A DNA stretch of 64,000 nucleotides, taken from positions 1 to 64,000 of the forward strand of contig NZ_RAWE01000011.1 of the NCBI RefSeq assembly GCF_003611695.1, in the 5' to 3' direction. This document shows, piece by piece, positions 1 to 9,078 of the stretch (position 1 is the first letter of the stretch; each line of letters begins with the position of its first letter). This DNA comes from Corallococcus carmarthensis. GTDB taxonomy: Bacteria > Myxococcota > Myxococcia > Myxococcales > Myxococcaceae. The position numbers were made by a program, and so were the translations under genes. The notes under the pieces are model-generated. The model saw only the letters and a program-made list of their open reading frames with translations, did not search any database and was not told the origin of the DNA.

Positions 1-440
1 ACCTCGGGGGACTCCGGCACCGCCTTCCCGAAGAGCGCCACGCCTCCAATGAGGGTGAGCAACACCTCCACGACGCTGAGGAAGAGGGCGAGTCCCAGCG
101 ACGTCACCCCCTGGCCCTCGGGGAAGCTGCGGCGCGGGTCGCTCTGGCCGTAGAGCACCTGGATGCGGTCCCCGGGACGCAGCCGCTTCCACAGGTTCGC
201 GGAGACGTTGCGCTGGTGCTCGCGCCGGATGCCGTCTTGCGGCGTGAAGGCGTAGTGCAGCACGTAGTCGGTGTCGTCATCGGCGGCGAGGAGCTCCTTC
301 TTCACCACCGTGCCTTCCGCGTGCAGCCCCTCCCGCAGGATGACCTTGTCGCGCTGGTACGACCCCCAGGTCATCACCAGCATGAACACGCCCACCCCCA
401 CGAACGCCGCTCCCAGGACTCGCGCCGCGATGAGGGCCAC
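1..440 (-). CDS. DUF3592-like membrane protein (3' end cut by window edge)
   Basis: A reading frame on the minus strand runs off the left edge with about 146 residues visible. It starts at GTG (438-440) with AGGAGG six bases upstream, and an in-frame TAA eight codons further up fixes this start. A hydrophobic segment at residues 5-24 is followed by a soluble beta-rich stretch (TYR/HIS-rich, LHYAFTPQDG, then RPGDRIQVLYGQSDPRRSF) and a second membrane segment near residues 113-135. This layout is typical of DUF3592 proteins, whose function is unknown. It is divergent from the ankyrin gene, with 154 bp between the starts. Confidence 0.7.
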   Translation of the reverse strand, partial: MALIAARVLGAAFVGVGVFMLVMTWGSYQRDKVILREGLHAEGTVVKKELLAADDDTDYVLHYAFTPQDGIRREHQRNVSANLWKRLRPGDRIQVLYGQSDPRRSFPEGQGVTSLGLALFLSVVEVLLTLIGGVALFGKAVPESPE

Positions 441-594
441 GCCATGCCTCCTGCCTCCCCCTTAAGCGGGCACCCGGCGACGCGAAACGGCAATGCCCTC
501 CACGCCCCGCCGTAGGGCCAGGGCGTGGGGCCCTCCCTGGCATCGCGTCCGCCGAAACGCCATGCTCCCGCGCGTCCTGCCGGAGGTACGCACC

Positions 595-1095
595 GTGTCC
601 CTGTTCGATGCCGTCGCCGCGGGTGACCGCGCAGCCCTGAGCGCCCAGCTCGACGCGGGCGCGGACCCCAACCCCTTCGACGACGAAGGCCGCACGCCGC
701 TGATGGCGGCCGCCCGTACGGGCCAGGCCGAGCTGGTGCGCGTGCTGCTGGAGGCCGGCGCGGACCCCACGCTGCCGGACAACGTCGGGGAGACGCCCTT
801 CGTCGCCGCCGCCGCCTACGGCCACGTCTCCGTCTGCGCGCTCCTGTCCTCCCACGCCACCGCCGACGAGAAGGACATGGCGCGCACGCTGCTCAAGAAC
901 CAGGGCATCGATGAGATTCCCGCGCGCCCCTCGCGCGCGTCCGAGGTCGCGCCCGACGACTTCCGCCGCAAGCTCGCCTCCGCGGGCGCCTACGTCGCGG
1001 GCAAGCTGGGCGACGAAGGCGCCACGAAGCGCCTGGAGCGCGTGCTGCGCTCGGAGGGCAACGCCCCCAAGGGCCCCTTCAAGGGCCGCAAGTAG
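595..1095 (+). CDS. Ankyrin repeat protein
   Basis: A 166-aa soluble protein with about three ankyrin repeats in residues 1-90 (for example GRTPLMAAARTGQAELVRVL, then GETPFVAAAAYGHVSV). A basic, helical tail of about 75 residues ends in Lys/Arg. Ankyrin repeats mediate protein-protein binding; the partner cannot be told from sequence. The GTG start at 595 is chosen because GGAGG lies 8 bases upstream. An upstream ATG at 562 would only add a short non-repeat leader and has no good ribosome site. There is no signal peptide, so it is probably cytoplasmic. Confidence 0.8.
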   Translation: MSLFDAVAAGDRAALSAQLDAGADPNPFDDEGRTPLMAAARTGQAELVRVLLEAGADPTLPDNVGETPFVAAAAYGHVSVCALLSSHATADEKDMARTLLKNQGIDEIPARPSRASEVAPDDFRRKLASAGAYVAGKLGDEGATKRLERVLRSEGNAPKGPFKGRK

Positions 1096-1116
1096 CCCCC
1101 ACCCCCGGAAAGGCGA

Positions 1117-1156
1117 AGGGCCCGGCCGCTCCCACCGTGGGGAGCCACCGGGCCCT
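1117..1156. terminator. Bidirectional hairpin terminator between convergent genes
   Basis: AGGGCCCGG (1117-1125) pairs perfectly with CCGGGCCCT (1148-1156). Inside it, GCTCCC pairs with GGGAGC around the loop ACCGTG. It lies between the ankyrin stop (1095) and the Fe-S oxidoreductase stop (1183) and can serve both strands. There is no long T tract. Confidence 0.75.
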
Positions 1157-1182
1157 CATCACATCCGGAAGCCGGACTCGCG

Positions 1183-3393
1183 TTACTCCGGCTTGGCGCT
1201 CACCACGGGGCTCGGAGACACGGTGCCGCCCTTGTTGGTGGTCTCCATCGAGTCCGCGACCAGCTCGGTGATGTCCTTCACCTGGATCTGCTCACGGCCG
1301 GTGTCGTTCTTCGCGTCATTGAGCATGGTGGAGCAGAACGGGCAGGCCACCGCGACGATGCCCTTGCCACCCTGCTCCTTGTAGTCGCCCACCATGCCCG
1401 GCTTCTTCTTGTCCGCGGCGTCGGGGAACGGCGTGGTCGGGTCCTCCGCGTGCTTCAGCGTGAGGGCCACCTCGTTCATGCGGTTGTGGTTGATGCGCGT
1501 GCCGATGTGCTCTTCCATCCACATCCGGCCGCCACCGGCGCCGCAGCAGAAGCCCTCACGCTGGCTGCGCTGCATCTCCACCACCTCCAGGCCCGGGATG
1601 CTCTTGAGCACTTCACGGGGCGCGTCGTACACGCCGTTGTGCCGGCCCAGGTAGCAGGGGTCGTGGTAGGTCAGCTTCGTTCCGGCGTTCATCACCGAGG
1701 ACAGCCGGATGCGCTTGTCCTTGAGCAACTCGTTGATGAGCTGCGTGTGGTTGATGACGCGGTACTCGCCTCCGAACTCCGGGTACTCGTTCTTGATGGT
1801 GTTGAAGCAGTGCGGGCACTGCGTGATGACCGCCTTCACGCCCATCGCGTTCCAGGACTCGACGTTCGTCTTGGCCAGCGTCTGGTACAGGTACTCGTTG
1901 CCCATGCGGCGCGCGGAGTCGCCGTTGCACATCTCCTGCTTGGACAGCGTCGCGAAGGACACGCCCGCCTCGCGCATGATCTTCACCAGCGCGCGGCTCA
2001 CCTTCTTCTGCTTGTCGTCGTAGCTGCCCGCGCAGCCCACGAAGAACAGATACTCGTACTCGCCGCCGTCACCCCAGGTGGGCAGCGCCAGGTCCTCCGC
2101 CCACTCGTCGCGCCGGTCCTGGCCGATGCCCCAGGGGTTGCCCTGGCGCTCCATGCCTTCGAACACGCGCTGGATTTCCGGCGGGAACTCCGCCTTCACC
2201 TGCACCTGGTAGCGGCGCATGTCGATGAGGCGCGGGACGTTCTCGATGAACACCGGGCAGGCCTGCTCGCACCAGCCGCAGCTCGTGCACGCCCACACCG
2301 TCTCCGCCTTCAGCGCGCTGCCGACAATCTCAGGCAGGGGCTCCTTCGCGCCGTGGGGGCCGTAGCCCTCTTCAATCCAGCGCTCGTTGTCCCACATCCA
2401 GTGCTTCAGGTCCTGGTTCACGGCCTTGTGCGTGAGCGGCTTGCCCGTGATGTACGTGGGACAGTGCGTCTGGCACCGGCCGCACTCCGTACAGGAGTAC
2501 AGGTCCAGGCCGTTCTTCCAGGTGAGGTCCTTCACCGTGGCGGCGCCGAACTCCTCCTTCTCCAGGTTGGGCGTGGGCAGCTTGCCGGTGGAGTGCGTGC
2601 GCTGGAAGAAGACGTTGGGCAGGCCCGTGATGATGTGGAAGTGCTTGCCCAGCGGCAGGAAGTTCAGGAACGCCAGGATGATGGTCAGGTGGATGAAGAA
2701 GCCCGCCACGCCCAGCACGTGCGCCGCCGTGGCGCCCAGGGGCATCATCGCCAGGCCGGTCAGGCTGGTGACGGGCTCCCACCACACCATCGCGGACGGC
2801 GCCGCCGGCACCTGCGTGGCGCCCATGGGCACCTGCTGCGCGGCGGCGTGCGCGGCCACCATGTGGCTGCCACCGAACATGAACTCGGTGATCATCAGGC
2901 CCGCGATGAAGCCCAGGATGAGGTACGCCTCCCAGGACTGGGACATGCGGTCCGGCTTCACCTTCCAGCGCGTCCAGACGAAGTAGGCCACGCCCGCCAG
3001 CGCCAGCGCCGCCACGGTGTCCTTCACCAGCAGGTACACCTTGTAGAGCAGCAGCAGCGGCGGCGCGGCGTCCCAGGCCGGGTGGCTCAGGTCGGTGAGC
3101 ACGTCCAGCGCGGTGGACGAAAAGCCCATCACGAACATCATGATGGTGCGCAGCGCCAGCACCATGAACGCCGCGTAGATGAAGATGTGGAACAGGCCCG
3201 GCGTGAACTCCTCCGGGTCCACCATGCGCTTCTGGCCCAACCCGAAGCGCACCAGCTGCGCCACGCGGTAGGGGATGTGGTCCAGCCGGTTCTCCTTCTT
3301 CATCGCGAGCAGCACGCCCACGCGGCCGGACATCGTGATGACGAAGAGGGAGACAGCGCCTGCGAGCAGCAGGCCGGTGATGATGGGGTTCAT
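1183..3393 (-). CDS. Membrane-bound Fe-S oxidoreductase (HdrD/GlcF-like, CCG domains)
   Basis: A 736-aa protein starting at ATG 3391-3393 (GAGG upstream). The N-terminal ~270 residues hold several membrane helices resembling a NarI/cytochrome-b type anchor. Two 4Fe-4S motifs follow: [12 protein letters not shown] near residue 299 and [12 protein letters not shown] near 367. Next are two cysteine-rich CCG domains: GCAGSYD ~451 and CPHCFNT ~528, then HDPCYLG ~577, GFCCGAGGG ~616 and CPFCSTM ~683. In this family (heterodisulfide reductase D, GlpC/GlcF, membrane ETF:quinone oxidoreductases) electrons from a soluble flavoprotein pass to the quinone pool. The exact donor here is unknown; electron-transfer flavoprotein is the likeliest. 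No ETF genes lie in the window. It is monocistronic. Confidence 0.85.
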   Translation of the reverse strand: MNPIITGLLLAGAVSLFVITMSGRVGVLLAMKKENRLDHIPYRVAQLVRFGLGQKRMVDPEEFTPGLFHIFIYAAFMVLALRTIMMFVMGFSSTALDVLTDLSHPAWDAAPPLLLLYKVYLLVKDTVAALALAGVAYFVWTRWKVKPDRMSQSWEAYLILGFIAGLMITEFMFGGSHMVAAHAAAQQVPMGATQVPAAPSAMVWWEPVTSLTGLAMMPLGATAAHVLGVAGFFIHLTIILAFLNFLPLGKHFHIITGLPNVFFQRTHSTGKLPTPNLEKEEFGAATVKDLTWKNGLDLYSCTECGRCQTHCPTYITGKPLTHKAVNQDLKHWMWDNERWIEEGYGPHGAKEPLPEIVGSALKAETVWACTSCGWCEQACPVFIENVPRLIDMRRYQVQVKAEFPPEIQRVFEGMERQGNPWGIGQDRRDEWAEDLALPTWGDGGEYEYLFFVGCAGSYDDKQKKVSRALVKIMREAGVSFATLSKQEMCNGDSARRMGNEYLYQTLAKTNVESWNAMGVKAVITQCPHCFNTIKNEYPEFGGEYRVINHTQLINELLKDKRIRLSSVMNAGTKLTYHDPCYLGRHNGVYDAPREVLKSIPGLEVVEMQRSQREGFCCGAGGGRMWMEEHIGTRINHNRMNEVALTLKHAEDPTTPFPDAADKKKPGMVGDYKEQGGKGIVAVACPFCSTMLNDAKNDTGREQIQVKDITELVADSMETTNKGGTVSPSPVVSAKPE

Positions 3394-3847
3394 GGAACCT
3401 CGGGACCTCGAGGGCCGCACGGCGGGGCAACGCCGGTTGCTGCGCTGCGGCAATTCTGGAGTGGTTGTCAACCCTAGCAGGGGTGATTCGCGAATCAAGC
3501 GCCGTGCGGAAGGCGTGTCCGGCAGCGGTCCCTGCACTGCTTCCAGACCGCCGTCCAGGCCGGTGCCCTTCTAGCCTCCATCCCCGGCCTTCCGTGCGGG
3601 AATCAGCCGCGCCTGGTGTGCCGGAAAGCAGGCGGCCGGGCGTGTGCCGCCGGAGCGTTCTGGAACTTTGGTGTCCCGAGGGCTTTACAAAATCCGAGCG
3701 GGTTCCCAGAATATCGGTAAATCGGTCAAGATGAACTTGTAAAGGGACCCGCATGGGGCGGGCCCGGGTGACCGACGCAGGGCGTCCAAGGGGACGCGAG
3801 CCGTCAAAGGCCGTACACCCCGTGAATGGAGCGCCGAGGAGCCGGAC
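3394..3847. other. 454-bp intergenic region with an AT-rich inverted repeat
   Basis: No convincing gene was seen here. The first part should carry the promoter of the minus-strand Fe-S oxidoreductase. An AT-richer patch at about 3680-3745 holds a perfect 8-base inverted repeat, CTTTACAA at 3683-3690 and TTGTAAAG at 3737-3744. It is a reasonable place for the promoter or operator of the small plus-strand gene at 3848. Confidence 0.4.
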
Positions 3848-4009
3848 ATGAGCCACGACGAGAGCACGTACCTGGACGAGGGCCGCGAGGACCTGGAACT
3901 GTCTGCCGAGGGCGAGTCCGGCCGGACGGTGCCGCTGGAGCCCACTGACGACCGGCGCTGGGGCCACCTGGACGAAGAGGCCTGGGGCGGCTGGCACGTG
4001 GCGGAGTGA
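3848..4009 (+). CDS. Small acidic protein, 53 aa
   Basis: ATG at 3848 is preceded by GAGGAG with a 6-base spacer, and the frame closes with TGA at 4007-4009, just before a GC-rich hairpin. The product (starting MSHDESTYLDEGRED, ending WGGWHVAE) is strongly acidic and rich in Glu, Asp and Trp, with no signal peptide or membrane segment. I do not recognise the family. The ribosome site, the terminator-like hairpin and the non-repetitive composition make a real small gene likely. It is separate from the neighbours by about 450-500 bp on each side. Confidence 0.55.
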   Translation: MSHDESTYLDEGREDLELSAEGESGRTVPLEPTDDRRWGHLDEEAWGGWHVAE

Positions 4010-4015
4010 ACCGGA

Positions 4016-4045
4016 GCCCCCGCGGCCGGTGGACTGCGCGGGGGC
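4016..4045 (+). terminator. GC-rich hairpin after the 53-aa gene
   Basis: GCCCCCGCG (4016-4024) pairs perfectly with CGCGGGGGC (4037-4045) around a 12-base loop, seven bases past the stop codon. There is no T tract. Confidence 0.55.
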
Positions 4046-4505
4046 CCACGTTGGAACGCCGAAGACGTCCGGGGGCGCGCTTGCACTCCTGGAAGCTGAT
4101 GCAGTGCGCTGAAGGACGGTGCTCCCAGGCCTCCGGGCCGGGTCGAGCCCACGAAGCGCGGTCCCCGGAAATGACCGGTGCCGGACCGTCAAAAAGTAAA
4201 TCCGTAAAGCGCTGAACGAATCTGCCGAAATCCGCGTGGTTGTGGGTGACGCAAGGCGTCCCGAGGCGCGCCGGGTGGGGTCCGCGCGGGTGATCGCTGG
4301 CGTCGGGAGCCGGCTCGGGAGGGCGGGGCCCGGTCGGGCCGGACACGTTGCTTTCGCGACCGGAAACCCGACATCCTCCGGGAGAACAGCGACAGGACCT
4401 CCGGGCGGACGCGGGCCAGCGCAGGGGCGTCCGGGGCCAGGGGGGCGTCGCGACGAAATCGCGGCAGAGAGCGGGATGGGGCCCACCCACCATGCGGGAG
4501 TGCGG
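4046..4505. other. 460-bp intergenic region, no gene seen
   Basis: Frames through this stretch lack ribosome sites and have no recognisable protein features. An AT-richer patch at about 4190-4245 stands out from the surrounding GC-rich DNA and is the likely promoter region of the vWA gene at 4506, giving a leader of over 200 bases. Confidence 0.35.
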
Positions 4506-5855
4506 ATGAAGCAGACGGCCTGGGCAGTGGAGCGCGACGCGGAAGGCGGCCGCGAAGTGCTGCTGCTGGTGACCCTGGAGGCCGAAGCGGAGACGCCTCG
4601 GGCCCCGGTGGCGGTGAACCTGGTCATCGATCGCAGCGCGTCCATGCGGGGTGCGCCGCTGGCGGCGGCGGTGGAGGCGGCGCGCGCGCTGGTGGAGCGG
4701 GCGGGGCCCAAGGACTACGTCGGCCTGCTCACCTTCGACGCGGACGCGGAGCAGGTGCTGCCCGTGCGCGCCATGGAGGCGAGCGCGAAGGCCTCCTTCC
4801 TGAAGACGCTGTCCCGCCTGGAGTCCGGCGAGGGCACCGCGCTGCACGAGGCCGTGGAGCAGGGCGCGGAGGCCGTGCGGCGCGTGCTGGTGCCGGGCGC
4901 CCGGCCGCAGCTGCTCATGCTCACCGACGGCGAGCCCTCCGTGGGCCCCACCGCGCTGGGTGAGTTCAAGGTGCTGGGCCAGCGGGTGCACGACTCCGGC
5001 GTGGCGCTGCACGCGCTGGGGCTGGGGCGGCACTACCTGCCGGAGATTCTGGAGGCCCTCACCGGTCCGTCCGGCACGGGCTTCACGCACGTGGACGACG
5101 CGGAAGGGCTGCCCCTGGCGGTGGGCGCGCTGGGCGCGGAGCTGTTCGGCGAGGTGGTGGCGGACGCGCGCGTGTACGTGCTGCCCACGGGCTTCGCGGA
5201 CCTGCGCTGCCGGCACCGCTACCCGTCGCGCGTGGAGGGTGACGCGATGAGCGCCGCGCTGGGGGCGGTGTCGCATGCGTTCCCGCGCCGCGTGCTGTTC
5301 GCGGGCGTGCTGGAGAAGGGCGACTGGAACCTCACCGTCACCGCCTCGTACACGGAGAACAACGACACCCGGCGGCTGTCCGTGCCGGTGACGCGCCTGT
5401 TGCCGGACAGCGACGAGGGCCGCTTCGTGCGCGCGGTGTCCGCGGAGCTGGAGCTCGTCTCCCACGAGGCCGCCGCCTGGAAGGCCCTGTCCCGCCGTCA
5501 GCAGGATGCGGCCGAGCGGGCGCTCGAGGGCGCGGACAAGGGGCTCTACAAGCTGGCCCGCCTGGGCTCCGCGGACATCCCCGCGCAGCGGCACGTGGAC
5601 CGCATCGCGGACCTGCGCAGGGCGGTGGAGCGCCGCGCGGCCCAGCCGTCCGCCCTGGGGGTGCGCCGCGCCCAGTCGGAGGTGTCGCGCATCACCATGA
5701 GCCGCATCGGGCCGGCGCTTCCGGCCGCGGCGCAGGGTGGCCCGCCCCCGGCCCGTGCGGCCCTGCCCGCCGTGGCGAACGGTGGCGCGCCCCCGGCGGG
5801 GACGCTGGACGGCGCGGCGCTGCTGCCCTGGAAGACGGGCAACAGCGAGTCGTAA
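4506..5855 (+). CDS. von Willebrand factor type A domain protein
   Basis: A 449-aa protein. The vWA domain spans about residues 36-215 with a full MIDAS signature, D42-R-S44-A-S46, and LTDGEPS near residue 140, so metal-dependent ligand binding is expected. The second half is beta-rich, then helical (about 330-390), and ends in a Pro/Ala/Gly-rich low-complexity tail. ATG 4506 (GGGAG upstream) is chosen because the open frame upstream is Arg/Gly-rich and unlike protein. No signal peptide or membrane helix is seen, so a cytoplasmic scaffold role is likely. The architecture resembles inter-alpha-trypsin/YfbK-type vWA proteins of unknown role. Confidence 0.8.
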   Translation: MKQTAWAVERDAEGGREVLLLVTLEAEAETPRAPVAVNLVIDRSASMRGAPLAAAVEAARALVERAGPKDYVGLLTFDADAEQVLPVRAMEASAKASFLKTLSRLESGEGTALHEAVEQGAEAVRRVLVPGARPQLLMLTDGEPSVGPTALGEFKVLGQRVHDSGVALHALGLGRHYLPEILEALTGPSGTGFTHVDDAEGLPLAVGALGAELFGEVVADARVYVLPTGFADLRCRHRYPSRVEGDAMSAALGAVSHAFPRRVLFAGVLEKGDWNLTVTASYTENNDTRRLSVPVTRLLPDSDEGRFVRAVSAELELVSHEAAAWKALSRRQQDAAERALEGADKGLYKLARLGSADIPAQRHVDRIADLRRAVERRAAQPSALGVRRAQSEVSRITMSRIGPALPAAAQGGPPPARAALPAVANGGAPPAGTLDGAALLPWKTGNSES

Positions 5856-5889
5856 CCGCCTGGACTCATTGAGCGTAAGGGAATGGCGC

Positions 5890-5907
5890 GGGGCCGGGGA
5901 CGGCCCC
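5890..5907 (+). terminator. Short hairpin downstream of the vWA gene
   Basis: GGGGCC (5890-5895) pairs with GGCCCC (5902-5907) around a 6-base loop, about 35 bases past the vWA stop. It is short and has no T tract, so it is only a candidate terminator. Confidence 0.35.
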
Positions 5908-6020
5908 TGACGCCGGGCGTGCGGGCGTGCGGAATGCCCGGCTGTCCGGAAGGTTGAGTGCACCCTGTGGGGACGCATCCCAGGTAGCACGGCGTTTCCA
6001 GGTGGATTAACGGGAGTCGC

Positions 6021-8339
6021 ATGACGCATCCGTGGAGCAAGAGGTCTGGAAGCCGGCTCGGTGGGCTGGTCACGGTGGGCGCGTTGCTCTTGGCGACGTG
6101 GGCCCAGGCCGCGCTGCCGTCCACCGCCGTGGGCAGCACCGCGCCGGACGAGGGTGACCCTCGCCTGGAGGGCGCGCTGCTCCTGGACGCCACGCAGGTG
6201 AAGGCGGGCGGCGACTTCCGCGTGGGCGTGCGCCTCAAGCTGGACCCGGAGTGGCACGTCTACTGGAAGAACCCGGGCGACTCCGGCCTGGCCACGGAGG
6301 TGTCGTGGGATGTGCCGGGCGTCACGGTGGGGGACCTGCGCTGGCCCTTCCCCAGCACGTTCCGCACGCCGGATGGCTTCATCACCACGCACGGCTACCA
6401 CGACGAGGTGCTGCTCTTCGCGCCCGCGCACGTGTCGGAGAAGGCCAACGGCACGCTGACGGTGTCGGCGGCGGTGGACGCGCTCGCGTGCAAGGTGCAC
6501 TGCATCCCCGCGCAGCTGGTGCTGTCGCGCACGCTGCCGGTGGGGCCGGAGACGGTGACGGATCCGGAGTTCGCGCCGCGGTTCGACGCGGCTCAAGCCC
6601 AGGTGCCGGCGCCCGTGGGCGCGGAAGGTGCGCCGCGCGTGGCCCTGGCGCTGGACGGCACGTCGCTGACCGCGGGCAAGCCGTTCACCGGCACGCTCAG
6701 CGTGACGGCGGCGGACGGCAAGCCGTTCGCGGGCAACGTGGAGGATGACTTCTTCGTGCCCGGCCGCATCGCGGGCGTGGACAGCGTGACGCTGAAGCGG
6801 AAGGGACCGGGGACGTTCGCGCTGGAGGGCCATGCGTCGTCGGTGGCGCCCAAGGCGGAGCCCCGGCTCACGGGCGCGCTGCGCCTGGGCACGAAGGCCA
6901 CGGGCTTCACGGCGGTGGACGTGGACACGGCGCTCGCGCCGGTGGTGGCGGCTGCGCCGGTGGCGGGCGCGGCGCCGCTGAAGGTGCCGTCGGTGAAGGA
7001 CGCGATGGGCAAGGTGAAGCCCGTGGTGGCGGCGGCGCCGGTGGCGGCCGAGTCGTCCATGGGGCTGGGGCTCGCGCTCCTGTTCGCGTTCCTGGGCGGC
7101 GCGCTGCTCAACCTGATGCCGTGCGTGTTCCCGGTGCTGGCCATCAAGGCGTACGGCTTCACGCGGATGGTGCAGGAGGAGAAGGGCAGGGTGGCGCCGC
7201 ACGCGGCGGCGTACGCGGGCGGCATCCTGGCGACGATGCTGCTGCTGGCGGGCGCGGTGCTGGTGGTGCGCGCGGGCGGCAACAGCGTGGGCTGGGGCTT
7301 CCAGTTCCAGGAGCCGCTGTTCGTCGCGGGTGTGAGCGCGGTGGTGGTGGCGTTCGCGCTCAACCTCTTCGGCGTCTACACGCTGGGCACGGACGGCACG
7401 GCGCTGGCGGGCAAGGTGGACCAGAGCCACGGCCTGCTGCGCAGCGCGGGCGAAGGTGTGCTCGCGGTGGTGCTGGCGACGCCGTGTTCGGCGCCGCTGT
7501 TGGGCACGGCGGTGGGCTTCGCGTTCGCGGCGGGCGCGGCCACGGTGGTGGCGGTGTTCGTGGCGCTGGGGTTGGGCCTGGCGCTGCCCTTCTGCGTGCT
7601 GGTGCTGGTGCCGGGGCTGGCGAAGCGGCTGCCCAAGCCGGGCATGTGGATGGAGCGCGGCAAGCAGTTCCTGGGCTTCGCGCTCTTGGGCACCACGGTG
7701 TGGCTGGTGTGGGTGATGGGCGGGCTGGCCGGCGTGGACGGCATGGCGCGGCTGCTCGCGTTCCTCATCGCGGTGGGCCTGGGCACGTGGCTGTACGGCC
7801 AGTCGCAGGGGCTGGAGGGCGGGCGCCGGGGCGTGACGGTGGCGCTGGCGGTGCTCGTGCTGGTGGGCTCGGGCGCGGTGGCGCTGCGCTTCGAGGAGGC
7901 GCAGGCGTCCCTGGAGACGCGCGGCGCGGTGGCGTCGTCGCACGGGGGTTCTCAGCCGTGGGACGAGGCGGCGGTGACGGCGGCGCTGGCGGCGGGGCAG
8001 CCGGTGTTCGTGGACTTCACGGCGGACTGGTGCCTCACGTGCAAGTTCAACGAGCGCACCGTGCTGTCGCGCGACGACGTGCGGCAGGCGTTCCTGAAGC
8101 ACAACGTGGCCTTCTTCGTGGCGGACTGGACGCGGCGGGACGCGCGCATCACCACGAAGCTGGCGGAGCATGGCCGCGCGGGCGTGCCCATGTACCTGGT
8201 GTTGAGCCCGGGCGCGCCGGACAAGCCGGAGGTGCTCAACGAGCTGCTCACCGCGGACAGCGTCATCCAGGCGGTGCAGCGCGCGGCGGAATGCGGGTCG
8301 CCGTTGAAGGGTGGCTCGGTGGTGTGTGCCCGGCCTTGA
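6021..8339 (+). CDS. DsbD/ScsB-like thiol:disulfide interchange protein
   Basis: A 772-aa three-part protein. A signal segment (to about residue 31) precedes a periplasmic N-terminal domain (about 35-330, ScsB/DsbD-alpha-like, with a Cys pair in ALACKVHCIPA). An eight-helix DsbD-type membrane core follows (about 350-620) with the paired cysteine motifs LMPCVFPVLAIK (~367) and ATPCSAPLLGT (~489). A C-terminal thioredoxin domain has DWCLTCKFN (~670). The family carries electrons from cytoplasmic thioredoxin across the inner membrane to reduce periplasmic disulfides. GGGAG precedes ATG 6021. The secreted redoxin gene starts 67 bp downstream and is a plausible partner. Confidence 0.88.
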   Translation: MTHPWSKRSGSRLGGLVTVGALLLATWAQAALPSTAVGSTAPDEGDPRLEGALLLDATQVKAGGDFRVGVRLKLDPEWHVYWKNPGDSGLATEVSWDVPGVTVGDLRWPFPSTFRTPDGFITTHGYHDEVLLFAPAHVSEKANGTLTVSAAVDALACKVHCIPAQLVLSRTLPVGPETVTDPEFAPRFDAAQAQVPAPVGAEGAPRVALALDGTSLTAGKPFTGTLSVTAADGKPFAGNVEDDFFVPGRIAGVDSVTLKRKGPGTFALEGHASSVAPKAEPRLTGALRLGTKATGFTAVDVDTALAPVVAAAPVAGAAPLKVPSVKDAMGKVKPVVAAAPVAAESSMGLGLALLFAFLGGALLNLMPCVFPVLAIKAYGFTRMVQEEKGRVAPHAAAYAGGILATMLLLAGAVLVVRAGGNSVGWGFQFQEPLFVAGVSAVVVAFALNLFGVYTLGTDGTALAGKVDQSHGLLRSAGEGVLAVVLATPCSAPLLGTAVGFAFAAGAATVVAVFVALGLGLALPFCVLVLVPGLAKRLPKPGMWMERGKQFLGFALLGTTVWLVWVMGGLAGVDGMARLLAFLIAVGLGTWLYGQSQGLEGGRRGVTVALAVLVLVGSGAVALRFEEAQASLETRGAVASSHGGSQPWDEAAVTAALAAGQPVFVDFTADWCLTCKFNERTVLSRDDVRQAFLKHNVAFFVADWTRRDARITTKLAEHGRAGVPMYLVLSPGAPDKPEVLNELLTADSVIQAVQRAAECGSPLKGGSVVCARP

Positions 8340-8406
8340 GCTGGGATTGAAGTCTGGATTGTGTTGTTCGTTCGTGCGCAGCGTTCAATTCACTGGAGGT
8401 TCCGTC

Positions 8407-8994
8407 ATGAAGCAGGTCTTCAAGGCACTCGCTCTCACCGCGGCGTTCGTGTCCGCGCCCGTCTTCGCCGCTGACACCGCGGAGGTGGGCAAGCCCGCTC
8501 CGGCGTTCACGCTGAAGGACGAGGCGGGCAAGGCCCATTCGCTGTCCGAGTACAAGGGCAAGGTGGTGGTGCTCGAGTGGACGAACCCGGAGTGCCCGTT
8601 CGTGAAGCGGCACTACGAGGCCAAGACGATGCAGACCACGCAGAAGGGCTTCGACGCGAAGAAGGTGGTGTGGCTGACGGTGGACTCGTCCGCCACGCAC
8701 AACGCGAAGAGCGCGGCGGACTGGAAGAAGAAGGAGGGCTTCAGCCAGCCGGTGTTGCTCGACACGGACGGCGCGGTGGGCAAGAGCTACGCGGCGAAGA
8801 CGACGCCGCACATGTACGTCATCGACGGTGAGGGCGTGGTCCGCTACGCGGGCGCCATCGACAACGACCCGCGCGGCAAGGAGGCCACCAAGGTGAACTA
8901 CGTGCAGACGGCGGTGGACGCGCTCCTCAACGGCAAGCAGGTCCCCACGGCGACCTCCGAGCCGTACGGCTGCTCCGTGAAGTACAAGAGCTGA
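8407..8994 (+). CDS. Secreted thioredoxin-like (redoxin/AhpC-TSA) protein
   Basis: A 195-aa protein with a clear Sec signal peptide (MKQVFKALAL...VFAAD, cleavage near residue 21) and a TlpA/redoxin fold: GKPAPAFTLKDEAG, YKGKVVVLEWTNPECPFV, and the cis-Pro TTPHMYVID. The active site has a single cysteine (NPECPFVKRHY) where TlpA proteins have CxxC. It is therefore a 1-Cys type, peroxiredoxin-like or unable to cycle through an internal disulfide. TGGAGG lies upstream of ATG 8407. It follows the DsbD-like reductase and is closed by a strong terminator, suggesting a two-gene periplasmic redox operon. Confidence 0.82.
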   Translation: MKQVFKALALTAAFVSAPVFAADTAEVGKPAPAFTLKDEAGKAHSLSEYKGKVVVLEWTNPECPFVKRHYEAKTMQTTQKGFDAKKVVWLTVDSSATHNAKSAADWKKKEGFSQPVLLDTDGAVGKSYAAKTTPHMYVIDGEGVVRYAGAIDNDPRGKEATKVNYVQTAVDALLNGKQVPTATSEPYGCSVKYKS

Positions 8995-9019
8995 GCCGCG
9001 GCTCGCTCCGTGTGTTGAA

Positions 9020-9053
9020 GGCCCGTGTCCCTGCGAAGGGACGCGGGCCTTTT
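9020..9053 (+). terminator. Rho-independent terminator
   Basis: A 13-bp stem (one G-T pair) runs from GGCCCGTGTCCCT at 9020-9032 to AGGGACGCGGGCC at 9037-9049 around the loop GCGA. TTTT follows. It ends the DsbD/redoxin unit. Confidence 0.92.
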
Positions 9054-9078
9054 CATCTACAGCACCTGACGAAAGCAA

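Noticed and set aside
1450-3477. A 675-codon open frame antisense to the Fe-S oxidoreductase
   Set aside because: Same cause: strong GC codon bias on the true strand opens the opposite frames; composition is not protein-like.
3804-8171. A 1455-codon open frame antisense to the vWA and DsbD-like genes
   Set aside because: It is the Arg/His-rich mirror of third-position G/C in real genes and has no protein features or ribosome site.
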